NCBI GenBank assembly: GCA_900239685.1
Contig: OENT01000840.1
Coordinates: 1 to 64,000, forward strand
Source of the DNA: Rotaria macrura
Taxonomy: Eukaryota; Rotifera; Eurotatoria; Philodinida; Philodinidae
DNA: 64,000 nt
Reading direction: 5' to 3'
Part shown: piece by piece, positions 1 through 15,060 of the stretch
Numbering within the stretch: position 1 is the stretch's first letter
Layout: the number at the start of each line of letters is the position of its first letter
The notes under the pieces: model-generated
Database searches by the model: none
What the model was told of the DNA's origin: nothing
Seen by the model: only the letters and a program-made list of their open reading frames with translations
Program-made: the position numbers and the translations under genes

Positions 1-110
1 ATGAGTCATACGTGGCACTGAGGTACGGACGGACCGCGCGCGCGGTGCGGCCGTCCCCGTTCCGCACTCCGTACCCGCACGTGCGGTGCACGTCTCTGGT
101 ATGGATCGAG
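1..110. repeat. GC-rich self-complementary tract
   Basis: The first ~110 bases are strongly GC-rich in an otherwise AT-rich window. They contain imperfect inverted copies of GGACGG...CCGTCC around a CGCGCGCG core, then further GTGCGG/CCGCAC pairs, so the tract can fold on itself. No reading frame is supported. It resembles in style the tracts at 405-512, 5765-5853 and 41980-42236. The window edge may cut it. Confidence 0.6.
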
Positions 111-404
111 CCAGAACTGTTTCCTCTATTCCGGGAAAACAGACGAAGCTTTCTACGATGTCGATGAGCTGAGCTACAAAGGAAACGCTGAGAACTATCA
201 TTTTTCTGGCGAAATCAGGTGTACCTGCTCTGAGGAATAATTGATTTTGTTCTACTCTTGTTGTTTTGTATCCAGCAAGCCACCGGTGTTGAACTGAAAA
301 AGATTAGAAATTTTCGGTATGAAATCTTTATCAACGAGATAAGTTTTTGAACTTTCAATTCTTGATTATTGTTGTTTCCGCTAAATGCCAAAAAACATTT
401 TTTG

Positions 405-512
405 GTACCAGGTATGACCGAGTCCCAGGTAGGACCGAGCCCGAGTCTGACTGAACCCCGGGTATGACCGAGCCCCGCGTAGCTCGAGTCATACCCGGGC
501 TCGGTGCATGCC
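405..512. repeat. Degenerate GGTATGACCGAGCCC repeat tract with inverted copy
   Basis: Four degenerate direct copies of a ~16-base unit close to GGTATGACCGAGCCCCG lie in a row, followed by an inverted copy (ATACCCGGGCTCGGT). The tract is GC-rich and abruptly bounded by AT-rich sequence. I know no named element with this unit. Confidence 0.65.
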
Positions 513-1562
513 TAATCCATAGCTTAATTTTTCTTTGTTATTCCTTGATAACTTAATGAAATATGCTTCATTTTTATAAGTCATTATTATTTTAGACATT
601 GTGATTGCATAATAAGGATGAAAAGTTTTCTTTATTTAGATAATCAGCAAAGGAAAGTTTATGCAAGACGAAGTTCATCAACTGATGACGACTATATATT
701 CGCACTCGTTCAGCTTCGAATTAATTTCAAACGACAAAACACAATTCATCTTGCTCCATCTCCTATTAATAATTACTCTATTTTGCTCATAGAACTAAAG
801 ATACGTATATATTCATGATATAAGAATGATGAGAATATGAATTCAACAACAGAAAATAAAATTTCATCGTTTACAAAAACCGTCAACTGCTTATCAATAA
901 TGTTTGAGAAGAAATTGTTGATTATTTCCTCATGGTGAAATATCAAATGAAGATTTGTTGGAAGAAGTCTTTGAATGGCGAGCTGGCATGGTGACCACAA
1001 GCGAAAAATTCGTGACCATCTAAAGGAAGTCCAAGAACCCATTTATCGTGAATGCGTTTGAGAATTATCAGTAGTTCGTGGTGAAGGGCCAAACAGGTTA
1101 CTGCTTCATATCGGCAGGAAGGTGGGGACGAATGGTGAAAATAGAGCGGACGAGCTTTGCATGGGAAAGATAAAGAATGCTGCGTTCTTTAAGTAGATGT
1201 TCTGAATGAACAGCGACAAATTTGAAGTTGATGGCAATACCATAACCAGCACTCAAGATGACAACCACGGGAAGAGAATGTGCAGAAACGAGTCCGATGA
1301 AAACAACATCGCCAGTGCTATTTGTTCTCATGTCAAGCAGGTTTCCAGCCATACCTTGACTTGGAAGAGAAGAACTGATCAACAATAGGATAATCCAAAC
1401 AGTTTTACCATTCAGTGCATCCTATTTAGTTCATATGCAGAAAGTATGTTCAATACGTTCAAATGGATCATTACTAAATGAACGTATCTCTGCAATCACA
1501 AGAACACAACGATTATTGGATTGCATCATTTCATGAAGACGCTTCAATCCAAATTTAACATG
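513..1562. other. Intergenic, no supported gene
   Basis: Only short reading frames on both strands. A stretch near 945-1020 on the plus strand reads like protein (DLLEEVFEWRAGMVTT) but stops on both sides and cannot be assigned; it may be an eroded gene fragment. Confidence 0.5.
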
Positions 1563-2081
1563 CACTAAAAAACAATGGTATGATACTGAACCCAAAGGAG
1601 TACTGTGAATGAAAAAAGGTTTCCCACATACAATCGAACCTAAAAAGATTTCAATTTCGTTGGAATTATCTGAACCATTATAGGTTTGGTACAGACCTCT
1701 ACGACAAACCTGAAAGAATGTCCAGAGCCAATGACAATCAATTTTATTCAGCCAAAGTTTTGTACGAAACTTTTGAGGGTTTCGTATTGCCTTCCTAAAC
1801 GGTTCCCTACGCTGCAGAAGAATCTGTATGATTACGGAGCCATTTAGGAAGACAATACGAAACCCTAAAAAGTTTCCGTACAAAACTTTGGCTGACTAAA
1901 ATTGATTGCCATTGACCCAGGACACTCTCTCAGGTCTGTCGTAGTGGTCTTTACCGAACCTACAATAGTTCAGATAATTGCAACGAAATCGAAATCTTTT
2001 TAGGTTCCGTTATATGTACGAAACCTTTTATTCGTTCATAGTACTGCTTTGGGTTCGATATCACACCATTTTGTTTCAGTG
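1563..2081. repeat. Inverted duplication, ~245-bp arms
   Basis: Left arm about 1563-1806 and right arm about 1836-2081 are reverse complements at roughly 80-85% identity by eye, separated by about 29 bases. Shared landmarks are CAATGGTATGATA / CAATGGTGTGATA type outer ends, ACCTAAAAAGATTTC, GCCAAAGTTTTGTACG and CTTCCTAAA next to the centre. Neither arm is open when translated, so a recent coding origin is not supported. It could be a decayed transposon with long terminal inverted repeats or a local palindromic duplication. Confidence 0.8.
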
Positions 2082-4094
2082 TAGGTACCGGCTTTTGATG
2101 CCTTGTTGCTCTAGATATGAGGGTATCTGCACTCCAGATACAATAGTTGTTATGAAGCAATATTGAGCTTTTTTCAAGAATCCGATCTGTCTGAAATCAA
2201 TATGACATACACGTGTACGAATTCGGATTCATAGACGCCATAGATAATATCTAAAACCAATGCACAACTAAAAAAGTTCTTGGTCTCTCGGACTCATTCA
2301 GATACTTGTGTATCCAAAAGAAAAAGAATGTGTCTCGTATTTAGTGCGAATCATTCGACACTCATGTAGACATGGAATGAAATAAATCAATCATACACTG
2401 ACATGGCGTTCACTTGTGTGCAGTGTTTTTAAAAGAAATCTGAATATAATTTCATTTAGACTGCATAGAAATGTGTGTGTGTGTGTGTATAGAAAGAACA
2501 ATATTTTATAGCACAAAATGTCTGTTAATGTAATGTGATAACTGTTCACTATGATACAGCTATTGGTATTACACATTAGTTTGAGTTCATTCAACTAAAG
2601 ATCGTTCAAAAGCAATCGTTGCATCTTTCAGTAAAATCTTCGAGTCTTATCACACGCTTGTCATCGATGGCTAATTTTATAAAACAATATACATTGTATT
2701 CTTCATGGTAGAGGTAATGACATTTTATTTATTCACTCAAACTGACAAACAGTAATGATGCTTTATTAACAAAATTAAACGTCTATAGAGATATGATAGT
2801 AATACTAATTATTTACTTCCACGTACTTTAGTTAGAAAAAAGGTTCCTTATACTATTGCTTATTTCGATTCTTCTTTACGATTAACTAGATCAATAGAAA
2901 CAGTTCAGTAAAGGTTCTAGAATAATTTCTTGACGTTTAGGTATTTCGATGGTCTGCACATCCGAAAACGGTAAAATTTTCGATGGATTACACACAAGTA
3001 TGATCTCAGCAGTAAAAATGAAGACATCATCAGTACGATAAGTATCTGCTGAATGCCGTTTACGTTTCATCAAGACATGATCCTACATGAGACCTCCCGT
3101 GTTTTGAATATGTCGAAAATAACCTGTAATATTTTCTTAGTCTCAATCAACTAGATTAGATTTTCATGTATAAATTGTTGTTTCGAAACAGTAAATTTAT
3201 ATACTTCGTCTTTAACGCCTCGCATATTAAACACAGGGAAAACTCAAGCCAATTATTATAAAAAGAAAACTAAATTCAAAGTATTTATTGAGAAACAAGA
3301 AATATTGCGTCTCAAAGTTTGACTATCATCTATCTATGTTAGTTCTGTTAGTGCACAACTGAAGCGAAGATTTCGATGATACAAGTGATATTTTCGAAAA
3401 CCACTTCCGTGAAAAATTTTCAAAAACAAGGACGGTACGGTAAATCTAGCTTTGGTAGAAAATTAAAATGTCGAAAAAAATGCATAGTATGAATTTTATA
3501 CTAAAAGAAATCACTCCACACTCACACTCACATCCGAATTATTTGATTCGAATAAAGCCTACTAGTTCTTATTTTCCGCCAAGATGAATAATTTTTGAAT
3601 CTCTAGAGTGTTTTCGGCAGTTTTACTTTCAATTAAAATTCAGAGAATCGGACGTTACGTCTCTATGTCATTCATAAAACACTTGCTAAATATTTTATTA
3701 TCATCTCTATTAAAAAATCAATTTTATTTCGTTAGGAAAGTAAACAAGGCACCTATCAATCAATGTACATATTTTGAACTTGTGATGAATGTTTTCATTA
3801 AGCCAATTATTGACGCTTCAAGAAAGACAAATATGAATAATTCAATTTTTTTTCATTCCATCCAAAATGACATGATGATCAACCATTTCGAAAGTAGTGT
3901 CTCTCAATCAGAAAAGACAAGAAAAGAAAATTTTCTTTTTCCTTCCTTTTCTCTCTTTGTTATATCTTTTCTATTTTCACCGTCATGATTCATAGGTTAC
4001 ATAAGTCTGTTTATTGCCCATGTGGCTAGCTATTCACCGATTTTCTTTTGCGTGTATGAATCTTTATAACAACCAGGGAACCACTGATTTGAGT
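2082..4094. other. Intergenic, no supported gene
   Basis: AT-rich sequence with a short (TG)n run at about 2472-2489. A 126-codon open frame at 3608-3988 begins with GTG and has the composition of translated AT-rich spacer; I do not support it as a gene. Confidence 0.55.
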
Positions 4095-4236
4095 ATCTTT
4101 GCGCAGCGGCAGTACCTTATCCAATGAGCGTTTCGCGAGGAGAGGTTATTGCTAGTTGAAAACTAATACCCAATATCCCGCACGATTCTGGCTTTTGTCG
4201 GAATCGTTGCAATTTTTGCTGCTTCTTCGGAGGCTA
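4095..4236 (+). ncRNA. U4: U4 spliceosomal snRNA
   Basis: The sequence follows U4 snRNA from end to end. It has the 5' stem-II region TTTGCGCAG, which pairs with U6, and the 5' stem-loop with the K-turn halves CAATGAG and GCGAGG (15.5K/Prp31 binding). It then has TTATTGCTAGTTGAAAAC and CCCAATATCCCGC, which match the highly conserved central part, and a central stem-loop (CGATTCTGG...GTCGGAATCG). It ends with an Sm site AATTTTTG at 4211-4218 and a 3' hairpin GCTTC-TTCG-GAGGC at 4221-4234. Length (~142 nt) fits metazoan U4 (~140-145). U4 chaperones U6 in the tri-snRNP before spliceosome activation. The exact 5' and 3' ends are estimated; I did not define its promoter elements. Confidence 0.94.
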
Positions 4237-7200
4237 TTTACTATTAAAAATTAAAACTTTCTCGAGCCGATCCATATTGTTTGAGATAAAACTACATTTT
4301 TAATCATTCAGTCATGTGAAGTTCCACTTGCCTTATCCTAGGCCATAGATGTGTAGCCTTGTCGACAATGGCTAATATTGACATCATAAAAACGTATAGA
4401 ACATTGTTCCTATTCGAATTATGTAGGTAGTACTTAGCTAGTCCTTTATTTTGAAATCATTTCCATGTCGGTCTAATGATTGTTGTTGCTGAATACACTA
4501 TGTTCCATTGCATTTTTATAAAAATTCTAACTACATCGAGTAAATATTAATTATTACATATTTTCAAAAGTTCTAAGGTATTTCTATCATTCAACAAAGA
4601 TTCGATGCATTTTTCATTAAAATGACGTTTCATAACAGTTTTGTATACATTGATGTCGAAAATTATATCTGTATAACATTTAACGTGTCATCATATTCTT
4701 TTTGTGTAAGCAAACATCAATTTTGTAAGCATATATTTAACGATCGGTGCATCTTTGTGTTTAATTACCAATAATGCCCTCATACAACAACGGAAACAAA
4801 AAACATAAATAGATGTCCTTTCTACATTTCACTGATCTTTCGAAATCGTTTTACATTTTTTCGTTAACTTGATCCATATCTATCCGTGGTAGCCATCATA
4901 TAGAACAATTGCATTGAAGACAGTAAAACATTAAACATAATGAAGTTAGTGAGGGTAGAATGCTCGATGAAATTCGATCCCATTTGTTTGGCGATATTCA
5001 TACAAAACAAAAATCAATGACGAAAGAAAAACATACCGTTCATCATGAATATAGAAAGGTAACCGAATTTCATCTTCGATCTGTCTCATGTCTATCAGTA
5101 ATCTACGTCAAATGCACAAAAATGTCAAAAAGATTGTCAACGATGACTACAGTATATTAGAGCATCATGTATAAATCAGCAAGCGGAATAGATCAACGGT
5201 CATCGATTTTGTGTAGATGAATTATCGAAGAAAATGTTTATGCGAATACCAACAGACACACTATGCACAGGGGAAACTGTCCAATTACGTATCATTTTTA
5301 CCAGCAATTTGCAAGATGATGCTTTCTTTTCCAGAAAAGCATAAAAAAATATCTAAGATGTAGATGAAACTATTTAGTTTTATAAATAAAATCACTCATT
5401 TTAACATTTTACTCCCGACGAAGGTTCATGAAGAACTACAAACAAATTCACCACTAATATGAAGCTTCCTATTCAACTGAATACTCTTGTCATACAGATA
5501 AAATAACGAGATCGTCCGTTCTTAATGCAATGCAATATACGCAGGTGTGAATATTCAAGAAGGCAACTTAAAACGGGTTCTCATTGTAGCTTTGTGTTTG
5601 TGTAAAGAAACATCACTTACATCAAAGAAATGGATTTTAGTTTCTTTTTTATAAGAAATTTTCAAAGTTGGAGAGTGCCATCTCTTGGTAACAAAACAAA
5701 ATATACGGGATTTATGGTTAAGTCACTGAGGATCTTTTAACTTGTGCCATTAAAATGTGTTTTAACTGTGAGTGTGCGCGGGGATGTGATTTGAGTTTCA
5801 CTCTAGAAACAAAGGAAGCATCGAAACCGTACCCGCACACAGCCTCACACTGTTTGTTTTAGATCATTTCTTCCTATTATAGTCTTTGCATCTCATATTT
5901 ATGGCACAGATACATCTTTGATTACTTAACTTACCCTGAAAGTTTCAGCTGTATAAAATAGGAATTTATTATAAAAAGAAAAATGGCTCACCTACTCATG
6001 TAGCGGTGAAACCGAAATTTGATCCCATTCAGAACAAAAAAAAATTAGCAAATTGTATTTTAACTACGGCAGAAGTAGATGAGACATACTTCTACTCTTT
6101 TCAATGAATTCTCATTCTGTAGGGCTGAAAATGTTAGGGTAAATTTTCTAAACTTCGATAATCATGAATATTTTCTAACTGTATTTACGATCAAATTATA
6201 TAATTTATTGTCAATTTCGTACTCACAAAACTCATCGAAATGAGATATTAATTATTCTAACAATTATCTTCCTTCTCATTCATTTACAAGGCACTCAATC
6301 TGAAAATGTCGGTTTAAACTTTTTCCACCAAAAATTATTGGCGATGGCAAGCTGGCCGAAGCTTCTATTCACTCATTCTTTTCCTACTACAGTCAGACAA
6401 CTAGCGTTGCATTCAGATAGATTGTATGAACATAATGTTTTAACACTCGAAGAGAAAGTTCGATTATAGTTATATACACTCCATCTGAGCCACCCACATT
6501 TAATATTGATTATGATCGAATCAATAAAATGCAAAAATTTGTGCAAAAAATTGAATTCCAGTGTATAGTTTATGGGGCATTTTTTTCACAAGTGCTGTGC
6601 TTTCGATTGTTTTGTACACAACTAATTAACTACGGTATAGAATAAACTTTTGTGTAAACTTTTCAATCTAATGATCCTGACATTTACAACAGTCCCAGCA
6701 GAGAATTACGACAAATATCAATTTAACCTGGATTATTTTTATCAATGTATTTAGAGAATGCATGGGAACGTATATAGAAATTTCATGTACGGCATTCAGA
6801 AGCACAACATTTGAGCGGAGACGTACCACTGAGAAACTCAATAGGCTTACTAAGCAGAAACTAGTTCTTAATGTTTGGTTTTATATCCGTTGATCACTAA
6901 AACATCATCATGTATAATCTGTCAGCTCAAATGCGAAGGTGTGGGTGTACCTCGGCATTCGTGTCAATATGCTATATCCACACCTGGACCCTTAGATAAT
7001 TTTATAAATTTTTTCTTGCTTTGTTGGACTTGAACAATATAGTCTTGCAGTACTCGGTGGATGTTCCCATATTTCAATAGTGTGAAGTGGGACTCTAGCA
7101 GCAGCAGCAGCAATAGTTGGCTTATTTCTCCAGAATAATGCTTTATATTGCATAAAGCTACGACGTAATCGTATAGGTTCATCTCTCATTGGAAAATAGC

Positions 7201-9120
7201 CCGATATAGTATCGATATTCTTCTTAGTAATTGAAGAAAAAGTTACTCGAACGATTCATTGGGTAGCAGAGAAAAGTAATATGGTTGATGTCTCTAAAAT
7301 AATTCTCTTGGTTAAAATGAATTGGATTATGTAGAGGGATGAGCAACCAATGTGGATATACTTCGACAAATGAATTATGCAAGAAACCGAGAATATGATT
7401 TTGTAATTGCAATGAAGGATTAATTCGCACTTTAGCCAAGGATGAGTTTATTGATGTAAAGACATGAGTCATAGTTCGAGCGAGGAAGCAAATGCAGTTG
7501 GCAACATGACCCATGTTGACTTGGACACAAAGACGTTTGTGATGAATCAATATCAGTTTTCCATGGGAATCGACATTCAATTTGCATTCATTGCTGCAGT
7601 TCATACACATAGAATGCAAGCTGTACAGACACTACTCGTAACAAGAGTAATGAGAGACGCCTGAATCTTATGGGATCACTTTTTCGAATCAAATGAACAT
7701 TCGAGTGAGATATATGCTAAACACCAAGTTCTAATGATTACGGTTCCGAAAATTTTTCATCTTATATATTTATTTATGATTCTGTACAGTATTGATATTG
7801 CAAAGTCATTTTTTTTTCAAGAGATTCACGCATCCTTCCCTTGTATTGACGCTGTTGTGCGAAAGGCAATAACAAGAGAAAATGTGTGCACTTGAAGATT
7901 GTCTATGTGATGATATGTAAGTAAAAGGACCATAAGAACCGATGATAAAGGCCATTCTCTTCAGTAGATAAAACGCTCTACCCTCGATGTGGTGCAACCA
8001 CCGACCATTTAATAGAAACTTTATCAGATTTTGAATCAAATAACCCAAGGTAGGCAACAGAGTTCGTCTTGGCATATTTTCTTGAAAAACATTCTAGCAG
8101 TGTTTCAGGTTGATGTCGTCTTGAGACACTATTCTAATGATTACTGTTGTGCATCAAATGTATTTAATAAAAATTGAATATATCTGCAAGTGTTATACAG
8201 CACTTGACAATGCTATTCAATGTCTACAAACATCTTTATAAGATACCTAAAAGAATCACTTGCTCCCGGGAACTGTTTTTCAGCATTTCACCTCAAATTT
8301 TACCGTGATAATGACAGTCTAAAACAAATTACAAAAGATTTTGAAAGTCCGTTGGAAATCGTATCATCTCACATGTATATTTACAACGGCTAAACTGATC
8401 AAGTTATTTTCGATGCAAAGATGAAAACTGTATCTATTTTGCTGAAAAATGATGAGACTTCCAATGAATATGTTTGACTTGAAGTTCCCTGGAAAGTTTA
8501 AAAATAGAGCTTAGTGCCATACTCACATTCAGCATATGAAACCTCGCTAATAAACCTCAATAAGAAATTTATAGATAATTCTGTAACGATCTTATGCATT
8601 TTCAGAAGTTGTATCAATAGACTTTGCAGAATACTTTAACAAGTAAAATATGTACTAATTGGGTTGTAATTCTTTATTGGTTTCAATGCACACACACACA
8701 CACTCAACTTTGTATACAAGGTACTCTTTTTATTGCACTATCTAGTGAGACATTGAACATGTGCAAGGATTATGATCTGATATATAATTATTTTAGAAAC
8801 CCCCTTAAAAATGAAGATTCCGAGTACCTAACGTTTTTTTCTAATTATCCGATCGTTTAGTTCATATACATAGAATTGTGCCTACAGTCTAGAGAATGAT
8901 TTCCACAACACTTCATTTCTCCCCCTTATTCAATGCTGAAGAACCAAAACTGCTTCACTACAATATTCTGACTTAAGAAAGTCTATTTTTGAACTATCGA
9001 GTATGAAGTGATAATTTTTCATAACGAGTTAATCCAGCATTAACATTCGTTCGTAGAATGTTTTGCTTTTCCTTGTAACATTTTAAACTTTCACAAATTA
9101 TTTGTATATCTACATTGTAG
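4237..9120. other. Intergenic with possible eroded gene remnants
   Basis: About 4.9 kb without an intact gene. On the minus strand between 8075 and 6964 several consecutive short frames (8075-7806, 7619-7224, 7189-6992) have protein-like composition in places (for example HNSFVEVYPHWLLIPLHNP) but in different frames; this may be an eroded gene of unknown family. A GC-rich palindrome sits at 5765-5853 and a short (CA)n run at 8689-8703. Nothing else is supported. Confidence 0.4.
5765..5853. repeat. Imperfect GC-rich palindrome
   Basis: Left arm ACTGTGAGTGTGCGCGGGG pairs imperfectly with the complement of right arm CCCGCACACAGCCTCACACT at 5831-5851, with an AT-richer spacer. The right arm shares GTACCCGCAC with the tract at the window start. 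No coding signal. Confidence 0.5.
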
Positions 9121-11383
<2,263 letters not shown>

Positions 11384-13774
11384 TTCACTTTTAGAGTCAT
11401 TCGTTTCTATTATATTCAAAGACAATTTATTATGCATTCATTTTTCTGAAATAAAAAAATCCCACCAGCTATTTGAAAGTACCATTCAATTAATATTTGT
11501 ACTATTGGGTTTCGAATATTTACTAGAGGCATCAATGTGGCAACCGCAGCTGATCGAGGTAATATTCTAAAATTTTTGGAAATTATTTCTTGCCTCTGCC
11601 AGTACATGGATCTACAGATAGATGCACTTTAGATCGGATGCTGGTCAAGAAAGTCTTATGCATCTTGAAGATGATCAAAATATACAAGAAGTAAACGAAT
11701 ATCGATGCCAAATGCCCGACGTTCATTCTCAGTTATCAATTTTCTTTCCCTAGGGAAATATCGCTATTACTAAAGCCAGGTGTGATTGTCTCGATCTCGA
11801 ACAAATTTTGTTTTTGGATTGGAATCGGGAACAGGGCTGTCACTATATTTGCTTGGAATAGAAAATGTCTGCTTCTTGATAGTTTTCACACTTTTGAGCT
11901 GCCTTTTGAAGATTCTTGTATTATACTCATTGATTCATTCGAAAATGTCGTCCAAATCTCTAGCAACAATGAATAATGTTTCTTTCCTCGTAGTTTTCTT
12001 GAGACAGTAATGCTCCTTTTTTTTGAAATATGTATTTAAATATGCATTTTTGAAAACTTTTATTCAACAAGTTGATTTAACTTTGTCGAGTTGATTTTTC
12101 TTAATTTTGTATGCTTGAGCTAAATATGGCATCAATATTAGTTGAGGTTCAGGAAAGTACTTTCTGCCTTTTCCCTGTTATTCTTACGTTCAAAAGGTTA
12201 CCGTCCTGATGAGAATGGAGATGTTGATGAAAGTCTTATTTTCATTTTCATTCAGACTCAAGCTCCCCCCCCCCTCCCCATTCACACACACTCAAACGCT
12301 ACGATCCGTTCAATGTGATATTTAAAGATGCAGAATTGCAGATTTCAGTTCTGATATTGATTTCCATTCGAAATCGGCCATCTCTAAGTTGCATCAGATT
12401 GAACAGGTCAATTATGGAAATAAAAATATCATATTTGACTTTTAGGACACCAAGAAGTACTTCAGATATGATCTGTGAAACTTTATAGATTTTCAAAATT
12501 AATTCCGAGATTAAGAGTGACTATTTAAATCCAAGATAATTAATTATTAATGTAAGTTTTTTATAAAGTGAATTTAGTATAATTCAGCAAAGCTTTCATA
12601 TTGTAGAGTGTTATAAGAAAAACATTTCTATAGATACAGTATAGAATTCGACTAAATACGAACTCCATTTCGTGTTTTCAACATTGAAATGTTAGAAGAT
12701 ATTTACTTGATTCATCCCTTGAACTAAAAATGTGAACTTGCTCGATCTACATCACACGCCAGAATGATATCATTAAAATAGAATACAGTGTGTTAATGTT
12801 GATGTTTTATCCATCCACTCACACCCTCTTGTGTTCTTATTGAAAAACAAATCATTTTAAAGTATACGTAAACAATTGCGTTGAATTGCTTTTTTTCTAT
12901 TTATTTTTATCTTGGATAGTTATTTTTTATGAGTTTTAACCAGTTAGAAATACTAAACATTACTAGTCGATTTTTGAACGTATATGCCTAAGATAGTTTA
13001 CCCATTTGTCTGACTACGCATGATTAAAGCGAATTAGAATACGATAATTCATTAATTGGCCTACTTTTTCTTTTAGAATATGAATCTGTTATTATACCAG
13101 TGATGGATCCCTCCACAAACGATCCAGAAGGGAACGAAAGGTATTCTAGTGATTTGGTGTCACACAAAAGAATATAAAGTTGATGACATGCATAAAGTGA
13201 TTGCTCGTCTTCAATGACAAGCCAGTACTATAAAATGATTTGATAATTTCGACAAGTATATTGACTTTATGAAGAATATTTTTAAACAAAATGTTCTTTT
13301 CGTGTTTCTGTATCTAGTCGGCGAACAAATTATTTCACTTACATATATGTATATAATATGGCATATTTATGCCATTTAAATACTGCAATTTATCTCTCAG
13401 TGTCTTTAACAGGCTATGGGTGGATAAATAACAAAATACTCTCGGCATATTCTATATGATAGAAAGTACTTGTCAAAAAATTAAATATTATAAAAAGCGA
13501 TTAGTAAATGATTCAATTGTAATAAATGGGATTTCTTCCTTGCCATGCCTTCTATTCCGATAAGAATTCCATACCCGATTGTGCAATATATTTTTAGAGA
13601 CTTGATGGATTTCTTTACCGTATGATTAATTAAGTGGTTCGATTGCAAGATATTAATACGTTGTATCAACTTCATTATTTTATCCGAAATCTTTAGCTAC
13701 AATTAAGAAAAATAGCTGTTGAGTAACTATACAGTGAAACAACGATCACTATAGTATACAGACGACCAGGAACG
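11384..13774. other. Intergenic, two possible coding fragments
   Basis: At 11767-11976 a plus-strand frame (VTIFAWNRKCLLLDSFHTF) has protein-like composition but no recognisable family. At about 13079-13140 a stretch reading EYESVIIPVMDPSTNDPEGN is preceded by a polypyrimidine-AG and followed by AG|GTATTC, so it looks like an internal exon, but I find no partner exon. A poly-C run followed by CA repeats lies near 12256-12292. Confidence 0.35.
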
Positions 13775-15060
13775 ATGAATGCCGAGTTGGAAAAGCTGAA
13801 ACAAAGTATTGTTAGTCTATTGCCATTCAATAATGTTTTATCCACAAGTACAAATATGGCATTAGTCTGGAGTTATTCTCTTGCTGACACTATCAACCAA
13901 GGAGTCATATCTGAAACTGATTTATGTACGAAAAGAGGTCAGAGCCCTTATATAAAAATTAATGATCTTAGTGAATCCTTGAATGATGAAGTTTATGTTT
14001 CTATGGCATCAGATTTCACATTGAATCAATTGATCAACAGGAGGAAATATGGAATGTGAAATTAATACGAACTAGCAGAAGAAAACGATAAAAAATTTCT
14101 ATGATTATTTAAGCAAATACCTTGTAAGTGCCAGTGCTCTCAATTCACTGGGGTCATTGGTGATGATCGTGGGAAAATAGAATAAAGTCCAAGATATTTT
14201 CGAAACAATGTTACATGAATCGTTCGAATGAAATCAATACTATGTGTTGGCTAACGTCTGTTGTATTCTTGGACAAATTTGTTTGCTATCAATGGAACTT
14301 TGATACATTATTCGATTATTTAATGAAAAAAATTGAGGCCCTTATAAACTATATATCCTTCAATGTTATTAAAACACATAGACGAGCGTATACACTAGAA
14401 TAAGATATATTTATTTACATTACAACATTTAAATTATAAACCAGTAAAGCATACCAGTGGTAGCTTGTATATATGTAAATAAAGCAGCAACGTACGATGA
14501 TCTTGACGAATATGATATTTCAACAATCTCTTACAAAACATTTAATGAAATTCAAGTGTATTCAAGAAATACTACTCATTCTGTTAAGGTAAAGATGTAC
14601 AATAATATAGCACATCTGTTAATCATAGAAGGAGAACTTCAACAAAGAAATAGATATGATTGAAAAGTGTTAGAATCTGAGCATCGATGAGAGTTCTGTA
14701 TAGAGTCAATTTTTTCTATAGGATAGCAATGAAAGTTCAACTGACATATTTTGATTCAAACACAAGACATATAATCAATTTGGTACTAACATACAATAAC
14801 TATACTTTATATTCTAGCCTATATGAACACTATGACGAATCTATTGAGTACTATTGCAAAGCATCCATAGTAGAGGGCGTGGATATGGATGAAGATGAAG
14901 AGATGACCCACGTCTTCATGTTCTTTTTCGATTTTCGTTTTACCCATATGCACATGATAGATTCATCTAAATTTTAGGGAATATTTAGCGCTCGAAAAGA
15001 AATCAGTGTGAACAATCCGAAACGCTCAAACAAGTCATATACGTTGTTCAAATAACGGTA
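13775..15060 (+). pseudogene. Decayed ADP-ribosyltransferase-TPR gene
   Basis: The first frame (13775-14059) contains LPFNNVLSTSTN, which matches the S-F-N-S-F-L-S-T-S type strand of mono-ADP-ribosyltransferases. It is followed by PYIKINDLSESLNDEVYVSM, which matches the P-F-A-x-I-x-x-x-S...E-E-E-V-L-x-S-M block holding the catalytic glutamate region of that fold. Here the E-x-E position reads NDEVY, so the usual E-E-E motif is not intact. Downstream, in shifting frames broken by stops, come TPR-like pieces: LNSLGSLVMIVGK near 14130, MYNNIAHLLIIEGEL near 14600, TYNNYTLYSSLYEHYDESIEYY near 14790, and LALEKKSV near 14985. This order, ART domain then kinesin-light-chain-like TPRs, is a known architecture in bdelloid rotifers. 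Multiple stops and frame changes indicate a pseudogene. Boundaries are approximate; the family call rests on motif memory, not a search. Confidence 0.6.

Noticed and set aside
3608..3988. 126-codon open frame on the plus strand
   Set aside because: Starts at GTG, has runs rich in I/F/N/K as expected from AT-rich spacer, shows no domain or splice context.
5692..5701. CTCTTGGTAA, the complement of the end of the bdelloid spliced leader
   Set aside because: Only ten bases agree; the rest of the leader and any SL RNA structure are absent.
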